Shown piece after piece: positions 25,672 to 36,436 of a stretch of DNA of 64,000 nucleotides. Position 1 is the stretch's first letter, and every line of letters starts with the position of its first letter. The translations under genes and the position numbers were made by a program. Source of the stretch: Circinella umbellata. Its lineage: Eukaryota > Mucoromycota > Mucoromycetes > Mucorales > Lichtheimiaceae. The stretch lies in NCBI GenBank assembly GCA_025093555.1, contig JAIWNF010000042.1, forward strand, positions 433,350-497,349. The letters run 5' to 3'. Under the pieces are notes generated by a model, which was not told the DNA's origin, ran no database searches, and saw only the letters and a list, made by a program, of their open reading frames with translations.

Positions 25672-26619
25672 TTAAAGGGTACTTGTTTTCTTTTTAAATA
25701 ACAAACGCATTGAACCGGTTCGTTTCGTTTGTTGCTGTTGTTGTTTTTCTGGTGATGTTGGTCCTGATGAAGATTGTTTTTGAAAAGATTTGATACGAAA
25801 ACGTTTCTTCCATTGTTGCTGCTGGTGTTTTTCAACAACAACATTAGTTGCAGTAGTATTCTTACTAGCTGCTGTAGTTGTAGAAGAGTTAGGAATGGCA
25901 GTTGTTGAAGGAAAAACAGGAGTTGGTGAATTTGTAATTGTATGAGCTGATTCAACAGACTCTACACTTTTTCTTGGGTATCGATTCGTTTCATCTATCA
26001 GATCTCCTCCATCCGAAAGTGAACAGACAGAAGAATTAGGAGAGGATGAATGTTTTAATGCATCGATATAAAATCGTGTTTTTTGCCACCATTGTGGAGG
26101 ACACGTTGTCCCTGTACGTTCATCAGATGGACTGGGGCGGATAATAATTTCTTCTTCTGTTTCTGAATGATGAGCTCGTAAACTGATAGGAAATCGTCTT
26201 CGCCTTGATGTTGCAGATGGTTCAATAGTTGCTCCTGCACTAATCGTTGTACAACGTTCTCTAGTAGTCGTTGATGGATGAGCATAAGAAGGGGGTGGGG
26301 GTGCAGAGAATCCTCGTGGACGATTAGTTAGTGTTAATGATGTGCTCGCTGTTTGTCGTAGATTGATATTTGACCTTGTCATTGGATAAGAAGTTGGTTT
26401 TTTATAGTTATTTAACGTCGGGACAGTATGACGTATTGATTTATTATTTATCGAATTTTGTTCTTGTTGAAGTTGTTGTTCCTCGACAGGCTCGGTCGAA
26501 AAGTTCTTACACACTGTCCATATTACTGAACAAAACCAATATAGGTGTGAATGAAGAAGTGCGATGGGAAATAAAAGTACCGATCGAGACTCGTCGTCAT
26601 GGGATTGACGATTTTTCAT
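25672..26619 (-). CDS. Ser/Thr-rich low-complexity protein, unknown function
   Basis: Single open frame of 315 aa. The N-terminus has one hydrophobic stretch (about residues 13-35, VLLFPIALLHSHLYWFCSVI) followed by a disordered region. Other visible pieces are a basic RRRRFPISLRAHH block, a more ordered-looking PPQWWQKTRFYIDALKHSSS, and a basic C-terminus (KKRFRIKSFQKQ, ending MRLLFKKKTSTL). No family was recognised. The hydrophobic segment lies just before a GTGTAAG that could be a splice donor, so the true N-terminus may be different. The PPQWWQKTRFYIDAL segment and the absence of stops over 948 nt in AT-rich DNA argue that the frame is real. Confidence 0.55.
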   Translation of the reverse strand: MKNRQSHDDESRSVLLFPIALLHSHLYWFCSVIWTVCKNFSTEPVEEQQLQQEQNSINNKSIRHTVPTLNNYKKPTSYPMTRSNINLRQTASTSLTLTNRPRGFSAPPPPSYAHPSTTTRERCTTISAGATIEPSATSRRRRFPISLRAHHSETEEEIIIRPSPSDERTGTTCPPQWWQKTRFYIDALKHSSSPNSSVCSLSDGGDLIDETNRYPRKSVESVESAHTITNSPTPVFPSTTAIPNSSTTTAASKNTTATNVVVEKHQQQQWKKRFRIKSFQKQSSSGPTSPEKQQQQQTKRTGSMRLLFKKKTSTL

Positions 26620-27143
26620 TATTCAAAAACATATGCCGTTAGAGGAAGTTTTTAATAATAAGTAGGAAAAAAAAAAGAAAGAGAAAGAGAAAGAGAGAGA
26701 GAGAAAGAGAGAAGAAAGAAAATAGAATATATATATGTGTGTGTGTGTGTGTATGCGTACAGATACTTCTAAGTCATATAAGCAGAATTGTGTGTGCCCG
26801 TGGTCGCTTTAGAGCGGCGATACTTAATTTTGATTAGTCGGGTTAAGTGCCGAAGTTGGGCCTGGTGCCGAAAAGAAAGAAAGTAATGTGGATTCTTTGT
26901 CTTACTGAAAATACCAAGAGACTGCCAAGGCATGTGTGTTTACATGTTATGTACGTTGCAGGGGGGGTTGAAGTTTACCTAGTACATTTCAAGATTTACA
27001 TAGTACATTATTATCACGCACGCATAAGTACATAGTTTCACCATGAGAACATTTGTTATTTAATGATAAATTATAATAATAATAATAACTTTTTTTTTAT
27101 TATTTTCTATGTATAAACAATAACAATCACAAAACACATAACA
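26620..27143. other. Intergenic with simple repeats
   Basis: 524 bp. It holds a purine (GA/AAAG) tract at about 26667-26729, a short GT run near 26736-26752, and a comparatively GC-rich 100-bp patch (26787-26880) with no recognised RNA gene. The uS15m 3' UTR is at the right. Confidence 0.4.
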
Positions 27144-28129
27144 TTACAGAGTAATTTCTCCTTCTACAGCTCGAGGTTGTAATCCAAGTTCATTAAGACA
27201 TGTATGATATCTATCCAAACTCTTGGTCTTTAAATATTTCAAAATTTTTGCTCGTTTATGAACCATAGTTCTTAATTGCTTGTAATTATGCTTATCCTTG
27301 CGATGTTGTTGCAAATGAGAATGCAAATTATGTATACGAACAGTCAGGATAGCAGCTATATATTATTATATACATATATTATTTTACACGTGAGTAAATA
27401 ATAATAAGACTTTCTTCAACTATCCTCCCCTTCTCTCTTATTGTTACAATGATAACAATAATTACCTTGTACTTCAGGACTTCCAGTATCACCATCCTTC
27501 TTTTTAAACCAATCAACTGTTTGTTGAATATTCCATAACTGAACAGCTTTGGCGTTTCCATTTTGCAAACCAACAATTTTTTCTAGTGCATCCACTTTAA
27601 TTTGTTCATGTTTCAATGCTTCGTCAACACCTTCTACTGCTCCCAAATGACTCTTTTCTACGAAATCACGTGGAGTTTGTTCAAATAAAAATCGTCGATC
27701 ATCTTGGCTAAGGAAATGTTGGCTATCACTGGTGGAGCCATAAGCACTAGCAGGTGTATGAAGAGTACCAAAAAATGCAGTATTTTGAGAAACGATAGGT
27801 GAAGGCTTTGTTCGTTCAAATTCGGCTAACTTGGCTGCACGTTTAGCCAAGTTTTCTTTCTTAATTTGCTTTGGATGTTTCTTTGCGCATGCAACTGCTG
27901 TACCGTGAAATTGTTGTTTGAAAACTAATGAAGCACTTGATCGTGACACTGTATAATATTTTACATATAAAAGAATCGACGAAAGAAACTGTGTGTTACT
28001 AATTTTTTTCAACTTTATTTTTTTTTGTATAAATGTATATTTATATGTTCGCATAAATTTGTGTTGTAATGTCAACGAGGGAAATGTCGTTATAAATTAA
28101 TACTTGCCTGCCTGTAATCGATTAAACAT
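27144..28129 (-). CDS. Mitochondrial small-subunit ribosomal protein uS15m
   Basis: Three exons on the minus strand in transcription order: 28108-28129, 27466-27948 and 27144-27355 (238 aa). The long N-terminal extension begins MFNRLQA, has a basic RSSASLVFKQQFHGTAVACA presequence, and continues through a fungal-type linker. The S15 core is rebuilt over intron 2: KKDGDTGSPEVQ + AAILTVRIHNLHSHLQQHRK, then DKHNYKQLRTMVHKRAKILK and YLKTKSLDRYHTCLNELGL. This is the classic S15 signature (TGSPEVQ, L..H....KD). The first intron (27949-28107) starts with GCAAGT. Only this GC donor keeps the frame; the nearby GT gives the wrong phase. It is divergent from the exopolyphosphatase-like gene by 1.0 kb. 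Confidence 0.9.
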
Positions 28130-29159
28130 GACTGAATATTATTATATTTTTGTGTTGTTCAAGGTTCCTCAAATTGTTTTGACGGATGGAATTTTTTTGG
28201 CTGGTGGCGGGGATCCACTTGTCCAATCATAATTTATAATTTCTTACGCGAATAAAAGCTACACCCCCTCAATCTCTCCCCTTTAAACTTGTTAGAAAAA
28301 TAAAACCACCAAATCGACCCCTTGTATACCCTTCCTTCCTTTCTTTCAGATTGTCCGGACAGATGCTTCCGATAACTTAAGCATCTTTTCATTTTAAGTT
28401 TAAGGATCGGCGTGCATGAAACATAAAACCTGGATTTGTTGATAAAGTATAGGCAGAACCAAAAAGGGACCTCTTAACGGATTTATTTCTCTTGGCTAAT
28501 CACTAGAGTGTATTTGTGTTTTAAATTGACTTGGCAAGCCAAGGCCGCCGTTTTTTTTTTTCAGTGGTTCATATTTCTATTAAGATTTACTAGTTCAAAT
28601 TTTTGGATACCAGGTGATCATATTGTCGTCATGAGAAATTAATATAGTACAGGTTACAGCGGATCCATCCCGTTACCAACATAATACATACTAGTTAATA
28701 CGGTTAGATCATTACCATAATAACTTACATCTTTATAACTAAGATCATCACAGTAACAACTATGTAAATGATTATAACGACTGAATAAGTATAAACATAT
28801 ATTAGAGCGACATCAATCAATTATTTGATATCTTTGATCAAATCAACTCCCTTGTTATCCCCCCAGGTCTTGTATCAATATAGTACTATACTGTAAAGAA
28901 AAATGGGTAAACACCAAAAGCGGTATCAAACAAATGATCTACAACTTCAAATAAACTCTTCTTCTTTTTTTTTGTGTGTGTGAACGAGCTTTTTTAGTCT
29001 TCTCGCACAAATCTTATTTTATATGATTAGTCGTCATAGCAACAACGTCATGACGAACAAACGTGTAACCTCTTTCCCTAATGAGGAAAATGAAAAATGT
29101 AAATAGTGTTCTTTAATTTCTAACTCCAACTTTCACATTATAAACTTTATCAATAATAT
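28130..29159. other. 1.0-kb divergent intergenic region
   Basis: Shared promoter space between uS15m (minus) and the exopolyphosphatase-like gene (plus). AT-rich with a few GC-richer patches around 28360-28560. No gene or known motif was assigned. Confidence 0.4.
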
Positions 29160-30360
29160 ATGGCCAATATTAATCAATTTTTGGATTCTGTTAAAGAATC
29201 ACTTAATAAAATAAATGACGAACAATCTATTTTCATTGTCACCGGAAATGATTCTGCAGGTAAAGTGAAAGAAAATCAATAGAGTAAACCCCTCCTCCCC
29301 CTCAATGTCAAACGTTATTAACATAAACAAAATCAATAAAGATCTAGATTCCATTATTTCGGCGTTACTCTTTTCTTACATTGCAAGTCAACAATCCGAC
29401 GCTTTATATATTCCTTTGGTGAAGGTTCCTCTTGCAGATTTAGAGTTACGACCCGAAGTTGGTTTTGTTCTCGAATCTGCTGGTGTCATCTATAAAAAAC
29501 TTATATGTATTGAGCATATCGATTTGACAACACTCTACAATGCCAGTGCACGCGTTATACTCCTCGATCATAATCGACTCACCTTTCCTTTTGACGAAAC
29601 AAAATGGAACGATCGTGTCGATGGTGTATTAGATCACCATATCGATGAAGGTCTATTTACTGATATCCCATTACGCATAGTTACCATGGTGGGCTCTTGT
29701 ACTTCACTTGTCGTCTTGCAATTTCCAGATGCATTTCAACATGGGGACGACAAATCAACATTATGTCAATTAGCTATAGCACCCATCTTGGTAGATACCA
29801 TCAATTTACGGTGGGAGTTTGGTAAAACCACGACCACAGATGTACAAGCATACGATATCGTACGATTATTCGCTTCTGCCGATTTAACCTATGATGCCAT
29901 TGAACAAGTCAAGGGTCGCGTTCAACATCTCTGTATACGTGATCTGTTGAGAAAGGATTATAAAGAATGGGTTGTCGATGGTTATCGTGTCGGTACAAGC
30001 TCATTACCATGGGATTTTCGTAGCTGGGTGGAACGCGATGGTGCTAAAGATATCGTTGACAAGACACAAGAATATATTAGAGAACGTCAATTAGATATGG
30101 AGATTATTTTAACAGGTTATAATGGAGAAGATGGACAATATAAACGTGAATTAGGCTTTTTTGTATCGGATAGTGCATTACTCCCTATTAAATCCATACT
30201 TGAAAGTGATGATAGTGTTGGGTTGAAACCATTGAATTTGATCCATGCACAAAACAGTAGTGGTGTTGCATTCTACAACCAAGGAAATATTAAAATGTCA
30301 CGAAAGCAAATATGGCCTTTGGTACAATCGATTATTAATGAAAAAATAGAAGCAAAATAA
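29160..30360 (+). CDS. DHH/DHHA2-family exopolyphosphatase-like protein (PPX1 type)
   Basis: Two exons, 29160-29259 and 29342-30360 (372 aa; yeast Ppx1 has 397). Ppx1 releases phosphate from inorganic polyphosphate using divalent metal ions. The split codon restores the first metal motif: FIVTGNDSA + DLDSIISALLFSY. Further DHH-family motifs are VILLDHNRLTFPF, the signature VLDHHIDEGLFTDIPLRIV, and the next Asp region IAPILVDTINLRWEFGKTTT. The C-terminal DHHA2 half includes DLLRKDYKEWVVDGYRVGTS and MEIILTGY. Family II pyrophosphatase is excluded by length and by the Ppx1-like DLDS and LDHHIDE arrangement. Start is the first ATG after an A/T-rich leader. Confidence 0.88.
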
Positions 30361-30760
30361 ATTATTATGCTATTGTATACTATTATTGTAAATAATATTT
30401 TTATCGAGTTTTATTCTTATTGTTAATTATTATGAAATATAAATATCTACTCATAAAAGTAGCCTCTTTCCTATTGTGTAAAAGAAAAATACAAGTTTTA
30501 CACACGCACAACCCGGACCAATTATGATCTCATAATATAACTTTTTTCCAGAAAAATAGCACTAATCCACTATCATCATGTTTAACAATACTTTTTTCCC
30601 TTCCCAAATTCATTTTATCCACTTGGCTATTTTTTTCTTAACATCAATTAAAAACAAATAAATAATAATAATAAAGGTTTTGGTGTGCTTAAGAAATGCT
30701 TTTGCAAGAGAAGCGGAATCTTTATTGAATGAAAAATAATGGTTCGACGTTGGAATACGT
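30361..30760. other. Convergent intergenic region
   Basis: 400 bp between the convergent exopolyphosphatase-like gene and P2. AT-rich, with AATAAA-like signals for both 3' ends. Nothing else was recognised. Confidence 0.5.
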
Positions 30761-31287
30761 TTAGTCGAAAAGACCTATATTTATTAAAGAGAAACATCGA
30801 TTAGTTAACAACTGATTATATTCACCATTATATTTATTTTTTATTTATTTTTATCTGTAACTACTTACCGAAGCCCATATCATCATCAGATTCTTCCTTT
30901 TCTTCTTCCTTGGCTTCTTCAGCGGGAGCATCAGCAGCGGCACCACCAGCGGCAGCACCACCAGCGGCAGCAGCACCACCAGTAGGAACGGAAGCGAGCT
31001 TATCCTTACCCTCAGCAATAAGCTATTTTTTTAAAAATAAAATAAAACATTTAAGTTAATTTGTTTTCTATCATTCAAAATGTTATTGTCTTCATTCAAA
31101 AAATATTCCAAGAAACATAAAAACATACTTCGTTGATGTCCTTTTCCTTAAGGGCAGCAATCAAAGCAGAGACACGTTCAGCTTCAGCTTCAACACCAAC
31201 AGAGCTCAAAAGAGTCTTGATGTCAGCATCGGTGGGGTTAGCCTTACCACCGGCAGTCAAAAGCAAGTAAGCAGCAAGATACTTCAT
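30761..31287 (-). CDS. rpp2: 60S acidic ribosomal protein P2
   Basis: Three exons on the minus strand in transcription order: 31129-31287, 30869-31022 and 30761-30774 (108 aa). P2 forms the lateral stalk that recruits elongation factors. The N-terminal dimerisation domain reads [20 protein letters not shown], then [21 protein letters not shown] hinge of Gly/Ala repeats and an acidic tail [13 protein letters not shown] follow. The last exon is only 14 nt long and supplies the end of the universal GLFD tail. Without it the frame would run into an intron stop after GFGK. Codons are C-rich compared with neighbours, fitting high expression. Confidence 0.96.
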
Positions 31288-31828
31288 ATTAAACTAAAAG
31301 AAAAAAACAAAAAAGACGATATATGTCAATTACAATCCATCCATCCATCCATTTATTATTTTTATCCATCCATTCATTCATTTATTTCATCCATCGAATT
31401 ATCCGAATAACATACTTGATATTATCGCTTGTGCGGAAGTAATAGTTTAACTCAAAAGAGAACAACACGCCTTGGCGATGAAAAAAAGGGGAGGCTCAAT
31501 GGTTTAAAGACGACAGTGGATTCATATAGTTGATCTTAAACTCCGACTGTGATTACCATAATGAGACACATTGTCTTTTTTTTTTCTTTTTTTATATGCT
31601 GCCTGAATCCCACAAGGGTGGATTGTACAACCAATAATATAATATTGGGCAAAGTCAAAAACTCTATTTTGGTTACTGATTGATTTGTAAACAGAAGAAA
31701 ATATATATATTTTTTTTTTAGTTTTATTGTAACAAAAGAAAGAAATTATGCACACTTTCGATTAGCATATATTTAAACTCTTCTAATAATAAAGAAGACA
31801 TGATCCCAGGTGAGTTTTATTGTTGTTA
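31288..31828. other. P2 promoter and left edge of the repeat island
   Basis: 541 bp. The P2 side contains short ATCC/ATTC repeats (31335-31392). No coding sequence was recognised. A 77-codon minus-strand frame here looks random. Confidence 0.4.
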
Positions 31829-31980
31829 ATACCGGTAACAACAGGTTTTAAACTCCCGTGTTACCGGTATCAGTGGAAAATTTGATACCGGTAGCAGCAT
31901 TAAAACATCACCTGATACCGGTAACAATGGAAAATTCAAACTGGTAGCACGCTTTTTTCTTTCTTCTTGATACCGGTATC
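31829..31980 (+). promoter_or_regulatory. Cluster of six GATACCGGTATC-type palindromes upstream of the left gene copy
   Basis: Six cores lie within 152 bp. ACCGGT occurs at 31831, 31863, 31887, 31917 and 31972, and a variant ACTGGT at 31940. Most sit inside TACCGGTA, and the best site is the 12-bp palindrome GATACCGGTATC at 31969-31980, 24 bp before the ATG at 32004. Position and dyad symmetry suggest binding sites for a dimeric regulator or a transposition protein (inference). Confidence 0.6.
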
Positions 31981-32003
31981 AAAACTTTTCTTCTTGTTTC
32001 AAA

Positions 32004-33539
32004 ATGTGTGACGCTACTAATGATGCTGCTGCTAGTAAACCTAAAGTTAACCACCACTGTCCTCCGACTTCTTTAGTTTTATTAAACTTATCTATTCTTT
32101 AGACATAGGGATCCTTATGAGAACCGAAGAACCGGAACCGAACCGGAACTGAACCGAGAAAAGTCGAGGCGATTCTATAGAAGGAACCGACTAGAACCGA
32201 CTCAGTTCTACATGGAAAGAACCGAGAACCGACATTATAATTTAGTAAATTCTTGAGATTTTTAAATTATGATGGGGAAAAAACATCAATTGTGAAAATA
32301 AAGTATGAAGATTTGGAACGTAGGGCTTCTTTTTTGTATCAACTAGTATAAACTATTAAAGAACAAAAGTATAATGCGTTTTTTAAATAAGTATTAGAAA
32401 AAAAAATTATAAAAAAAGAAAGTAGTTTTTTTTTGGCAGACTGGAAAGGAAATATCAAAATAGATACTCAGCAACAAGTTTTCCCTTCTTTTTCTTTCTT
32501 GCATAATCACTTTCACAAATGTAACAACAGTACTTTTTTTTTATTATTTAACACGCTCATTATTTTCTATTTGTAATCCTCCAACTTCCATTAACACGAC
32601 TATTATTTTTTTTAAACGTAATTACTCTTACAGATGTAACAGCAATAACATAATGGCTATTTTTGATGCATAGTTATTTTTGAATTACCAATAATACGTT
32701 TCTTTCTTTCATTTAACACAGCTGTCATTTACTTATTTTTTTGGCTAATTACTTTAGGAATGTAACAACAGTAAATTTCTAACTTCCACGCAGTATGACA
32801 GCTTTAAATAAAATATTCAATAGTTGCTGATACTATATATTTTCGCTTCAAAATAGAGCTACATACAATACTCAAAGTATGTATTTTCGCTTTTTTTGAT
32901 GATAAATGGAATTTAATTACTTTTGTTTTTTTATTATAGTTGTGGCTGCATATAAAAATTTTATTGTGCTTATGTTTTAAGATTTCTGTTTTTTTCAAAA
33001 AAAAAAAAAAAAAAAAAAAAAAGACCATTAAATTACTATCGTCAGTTCCTCGGTTCTTCTCGGTTCTTCTCGGTTCCTCACGGTTCGGTTCGGTTCGGTT
33101 CTTACTAAAGGTCGGTTCGATTCGGTTCTTCTAAGAAAACGAACTGAATCGAACCATGAGGATCCCTATTTAGACACTAACAATTCCAATCATTTACTCA
33201 TATTTGATTTACCTTTTGGTCACTGCCCAGGAACAGATATCATGAGTAAACTTATTTTACACGACCCTGACGTGATGAATATGTTGGTAAAAAATGTTGT
33301 TGGTACGTTCCCAGCTATTTAATATTTTTTTTTCTTTATACTCTTTTTCCTTCTGTTATCTTTTTTTTTGATTAAATATATTATTAAACCTCACTTTTTA
33401 TATTATTTAATGCAACCTTCCAGGTGACAGTGGGATTGAAGATTATTTCTCTGCTAAATCTGAATGGAAAACAGGAAAACGATCAGACATGGAGCTTACA
33501 GCAAAGCAAACACCGGCAGAGCCAGTTCTACGTACTTAA
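32004..33539 (+). pseudogene. Left, truncated copy of the duplicated small gene
   Basis: Exons 32004-32034, 33174-33302 and 33424-33539 give 91 codons that stay in frame: MCDATNDAAA, then TNNSNHLLIFDLPFGHCPGT, DIMSKLILHDPDVMNMLVKN, GDSGIEDYFSAKSEWKTGKR and SDMELTAKQTPAE, with a stop soon after. Its partner on the other arm continues for hundreds of bases past this point, so this copy is probably only the 5' end of the gene. Intron 1 carries a 1,063-bp transposon inserted at the acceptor. The acceptor TTTAG is rebuilt by the target duplication, but its pyrimidine tract is lost. No family was recognised from this part alone. Confidence 0.6.
32106..33168. mobile_element. Non-autonomous hAT-like transposon (1,063 bp)
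   Basis: Terminal inverted repeats TAGGGATCCT...AGGATCCCTA are flanked by an 8-bp target duplication TTTAGACA (32098-32105 and 33169-33176). Both ends carry dense subterminal GAACCG/CGGTTC hexamers (about 32118-32230 and 33050-33155), typical transposase-binding arrays of hAT elements. The interior is AT-rich with an A run near 33000 and no transposase frame. The homologous right arm has a single TTTAGACA at this place (minus strand, 39497 region), which proves insertion after duplication. The superfamily call rests on duplication length, the TAGGG end and the subterminal repeats. Confidence 0.88.
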
Positions 33540-34419
33540 AGAACTATCATCCTTCTTTATTAAACAAATACCATCTTTTTTCTCTCTTGCATCCATTTCT
33601 CCACCCAAAAAACTTTTTCTCTGCATAATTAATTGTATCTATCCTATTTATATATTATATAAATATATTATAAGCTTTTTTATTATTATTATTATTACGA
33701 CTCTCTTCCTTCTTCTTGTGTTTTCTTTCTCTTCTCAAATATCCTTTTTATATTGATTCCTCCTGCTCCTCCTTCACCCATCTTCTGTGTATAGGTTTTT
33801 ATTACCATACACCTTTTCTTGAGAAAATAAACATAAAAATGAAAAACAAAGAGGTATCATTTAGATATATACAGCATCGTAGAGTTCGCAATATAAAGAA
33901 TGATGTCTGTAAAGATAATGTTATTTTTAGTGTGGTGTTGTTACCCACTAGGTAATATTAGTTACAAGAACTTAAGTAGTAACTTGAGTTGTACAAGTCT
34001 CAATAGCATGAAAAGCTAGCTGAGCTTGATAAATAAAAAATTAACTTCTTTTTCACTCTTTCCTCACTTTTTAATCTCTCTTTACTGTATCAATCTTGAA
34101 CTAAAGGAAATATTCCTATAGACTTGGTCTTAGTCTATAATAGGTGTAGTACTACTGTAGAATCTTTCCAATGATAATAATAGATAAAGTTGAAAATTCA
34201 TTTGCGCCATATACACCCACATTAAATGATGTCTTGCTTTTCATCAAGTTTTGAACGGCTATACTACTGGTAAAGACCATTAATCCAATAGATAATAAGC
34301 TCTCAAGGTCATATTTCTTGATCTGAATTTCGGCTTACAGATGTATATAAAGATATGTATATTTACCTACTTGTCAATAATAATAAAAATGTTGTGTCCA
34401 ATATTTTTCCAAGATGTAG

Positions 34420-34452
<33 letters not shown>

Positions 34453-34571
34453 ATAGTTATTGTTATTTATATAAGAAAAAATAGTAGTTTGGTGGTAAAA
34501 GTTAATTCTATGTACAAATAATGGGTAAAATAATACAGTAAAAATAGTAATAGCTATTCGGATTGGTATAA
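33540..34571. other. Repeat-island spacer, no gene recognised
   Basis: About 1 kb, AT-rich, with pyrimidine-rich stretches and TA microsatellite near 34420-34452. Open frames here look random. Confidence 0.4.
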
Positions 34572-35486
34572 AATTAAACAATAACAATTGTTTATTCCTT
34601 CATCTATTAATATACAATTTATTTATAAACTAATATTAATTTTTATATATATATATAAGTAGAAACAATATAATCATTAATGATTTTTATTTTTTTTTAC
34701 AATAGCAACAACAACAACAACATTAACATGTTCTTGTTTTCTCAATTATATAAATAAAATTAATTATGAAACATAAAGAAGAATAAAATCAATATGATTA
34801 TCTTTTTTAACACAACTGTCAGTTAGGCAATACAAATCCTTTGTATTATGCCTAACCTATATGGATAATTTATATATATTAAAAAACAAATATTTGTAAC
34901 ACGAATCTTTTTTTTCAGGAAATAAAAATATATAAAAATATATAAAAATAAATAATAATCTAAATTCTAAATTATGTGGTTTATTTTATAATATATTTAA
35001 TATTTCAAGATTTAATTAAATTTCTAAATTTATTTTTTATTTATTTTTAAATTAGAACATAAAAGATAATTATTATTATAATTATAATTTTCACGTGATA
35101 AAAATAAATATTTAAAAAAATTAATTTTATAAAAAAGATTCTAAAAACAAGAAAATCATTGATTTTATTTGTTTTTTAATATATATAAATTATTCATATA
35201 GGTTAGGCATAATACAAAGGATTTATATTGCCTAACTGACAGTTGTGTTAAAAAAGATAATCATATTGATTTTATTCTTCTTTATGTTTCATAATTAATT
35301 TTATTTATATAATTGAGAAAACAAGAACATGTTAATGTTGTTGTTGTTGTTGCTATTGTAAAAAAAAATAAAAATCATTAATGATTATATTGTTTCTACT
35401 TATATATATATATAAAAATTAATATTAGTTTATAAATAAATTGTATATTAATAGATGAAGGAATAAACAATTGTTATTGTTTAATT
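34572..35486. repeat. Foldback element A (321-bp arms, 273-bp loop)
   Basis: Left arm 34572-34892 is an almost perfect inverted copy of 35166-35486. Examples are AATTAAACAATAACAATTG at one end against CAATTGTTATTGTTTAATT at the other, and TTAGGCAATA...CCTAACCTATATG against its complement. Only a few mismatches were seen. The loop is extremely AT-rich and has no gene. Such near-identity implies recent formation or ongoing arm homogenisation. No clear target duplication was found. Confidence 0.9.
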
Positions 35487-35542
35487 CTTTTCTTTAAAAA
35501 TTATTAATAGTTTACTGATAAATCATAGGTTTATCTATTAGA

Positions 35543-36280
35543 GAGTTAATCTATATTAATTAAATATAACATAAACTGTAAGTTAATATATATCAGCTAT
35601 TTATGTATATTTAATATAAATATCTTCAAAATTTTAAAAATGGTTCCATTTTTTTCATCTTTTCCTCCACCACAGCAACAATAACATAATAAACCTAATC
35701 ATTGACATGATTTCCTGTTTATTCTTAATTATATATATAAAAACATTTAAAATCAAAGATTTTTTTGTTTTTCTAAAAAGGGAATATATATATATATAAT
35801 GTATTAAAATGTTCTTAGAAACATTAAAAACTAACTTGTTAATTTTAAAAAATATATTTTTCTTTATATTTTTAAATTTTAAATTTTCACATGTTAATAA
35901 ATCAATGATTATATAATCATTAATTATCATGTGATTAAAAATAAAGTTTAAAAAATAGATTTTAATTAGAAAAATAAGAATTTAACTATTATATATATAA
36001 TAATTTTAATAATTTTATTATTTTTTTATCTTAATTTTCTCTAAAATTCTAAAAACAAAATTTGTAATACAAATAAATGTTTTTATATATATAATTAAGA
36101 ATAAACAGGAAATCATGTCAATGATTAGGTTTATTATATTATTGTTGCTGTGGTAGAGGAAAAGATGAAAAAAATGGAACCATTTTTAAAATTTTGAAGA
36201 TATTTATATTAAATATACATAAATAGTTGATATATATCAACTTACAGTTTATGTTATATTTAATTAATATAGATTAACTC
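35543..36280. repeat. Foldback element B (207-bp arms, 324-bp loop)
   Basis: Left arm 35543-35749 matches the complement of 36074-36280 (ends GAGTTAATCTATATTAATT and AATTAATATAGATTAACTC). It begins 56 bp after foldback element A. The loop contains TCATGTGATTAAAAATAAA, similar to TCACGTGATAAAAATAAA in the loop of A, so the two may be related. No coding content. Confidence 0.88.
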
Positions 36281-36436
36281 CCATAATGATGGTGACTATA
36301 TAATAGATTTTTCACTCATTTGTTTATACCAGAAGTACATTGCTTTTAATGAGTTTGCATCCTGATATTCTTTGAATAAACCTTATTTTACTTCTTCACT
36401 ATAACAATCTTTCCAATCTATTCTATGACCGTTGAG

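Larger units (their letters stand above)
31829..33509 (+). repeat. Left arm of large interrupted inverted repeat
   Basis: Matches the complement of 37915-39819. Exon 2 of the enclosed gene (129 nt) differs from its partner at only a few positions. The arm is interrupted by the hAT-like element at 32106-33168, which is absent from the other arm. Similarity stops after the shared GCAAAGCAA at 33501-33509. Confidence 0.85.

Noticed and set aside
26787..26880. GC-richer patch tried as 5S rRNA, SRP RNA, snRNA or tRNA
   Set aside because: Conserved blocks of none of these could be aligned; too weak to call.
31522..31755. 77-codon minus-strand frame beside P2
   Set aside because: Random-looking composition, no similarity, lies over AT-rich upstream DNA.
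31829..31980. CRISPR-like array from the regular palindromes
   Set aside because: Repeats are only 12 bp, vary in sequence, and the spacing and eukaryotic context do not fit CRISPR.
33050..33155. CGGTTC tandem repeats as a stand-alone satellite or telomere-like repeat
   Set aside because: They are the subterminal repeats of the hAT-like element, mirrored at its other end.
33424..33756. Plus-strand open frame of 110 codons
   Set aside because: Out of frame with exon 3 of the left gene copy and runs into a pyrimidine-rich spacer.
35655..35930. 91-codon minus-strand frame
   Set aside because: Lies across an arm and loop of foldback element B; composition is Ile/Asn/Lys from AT-rich DNA.
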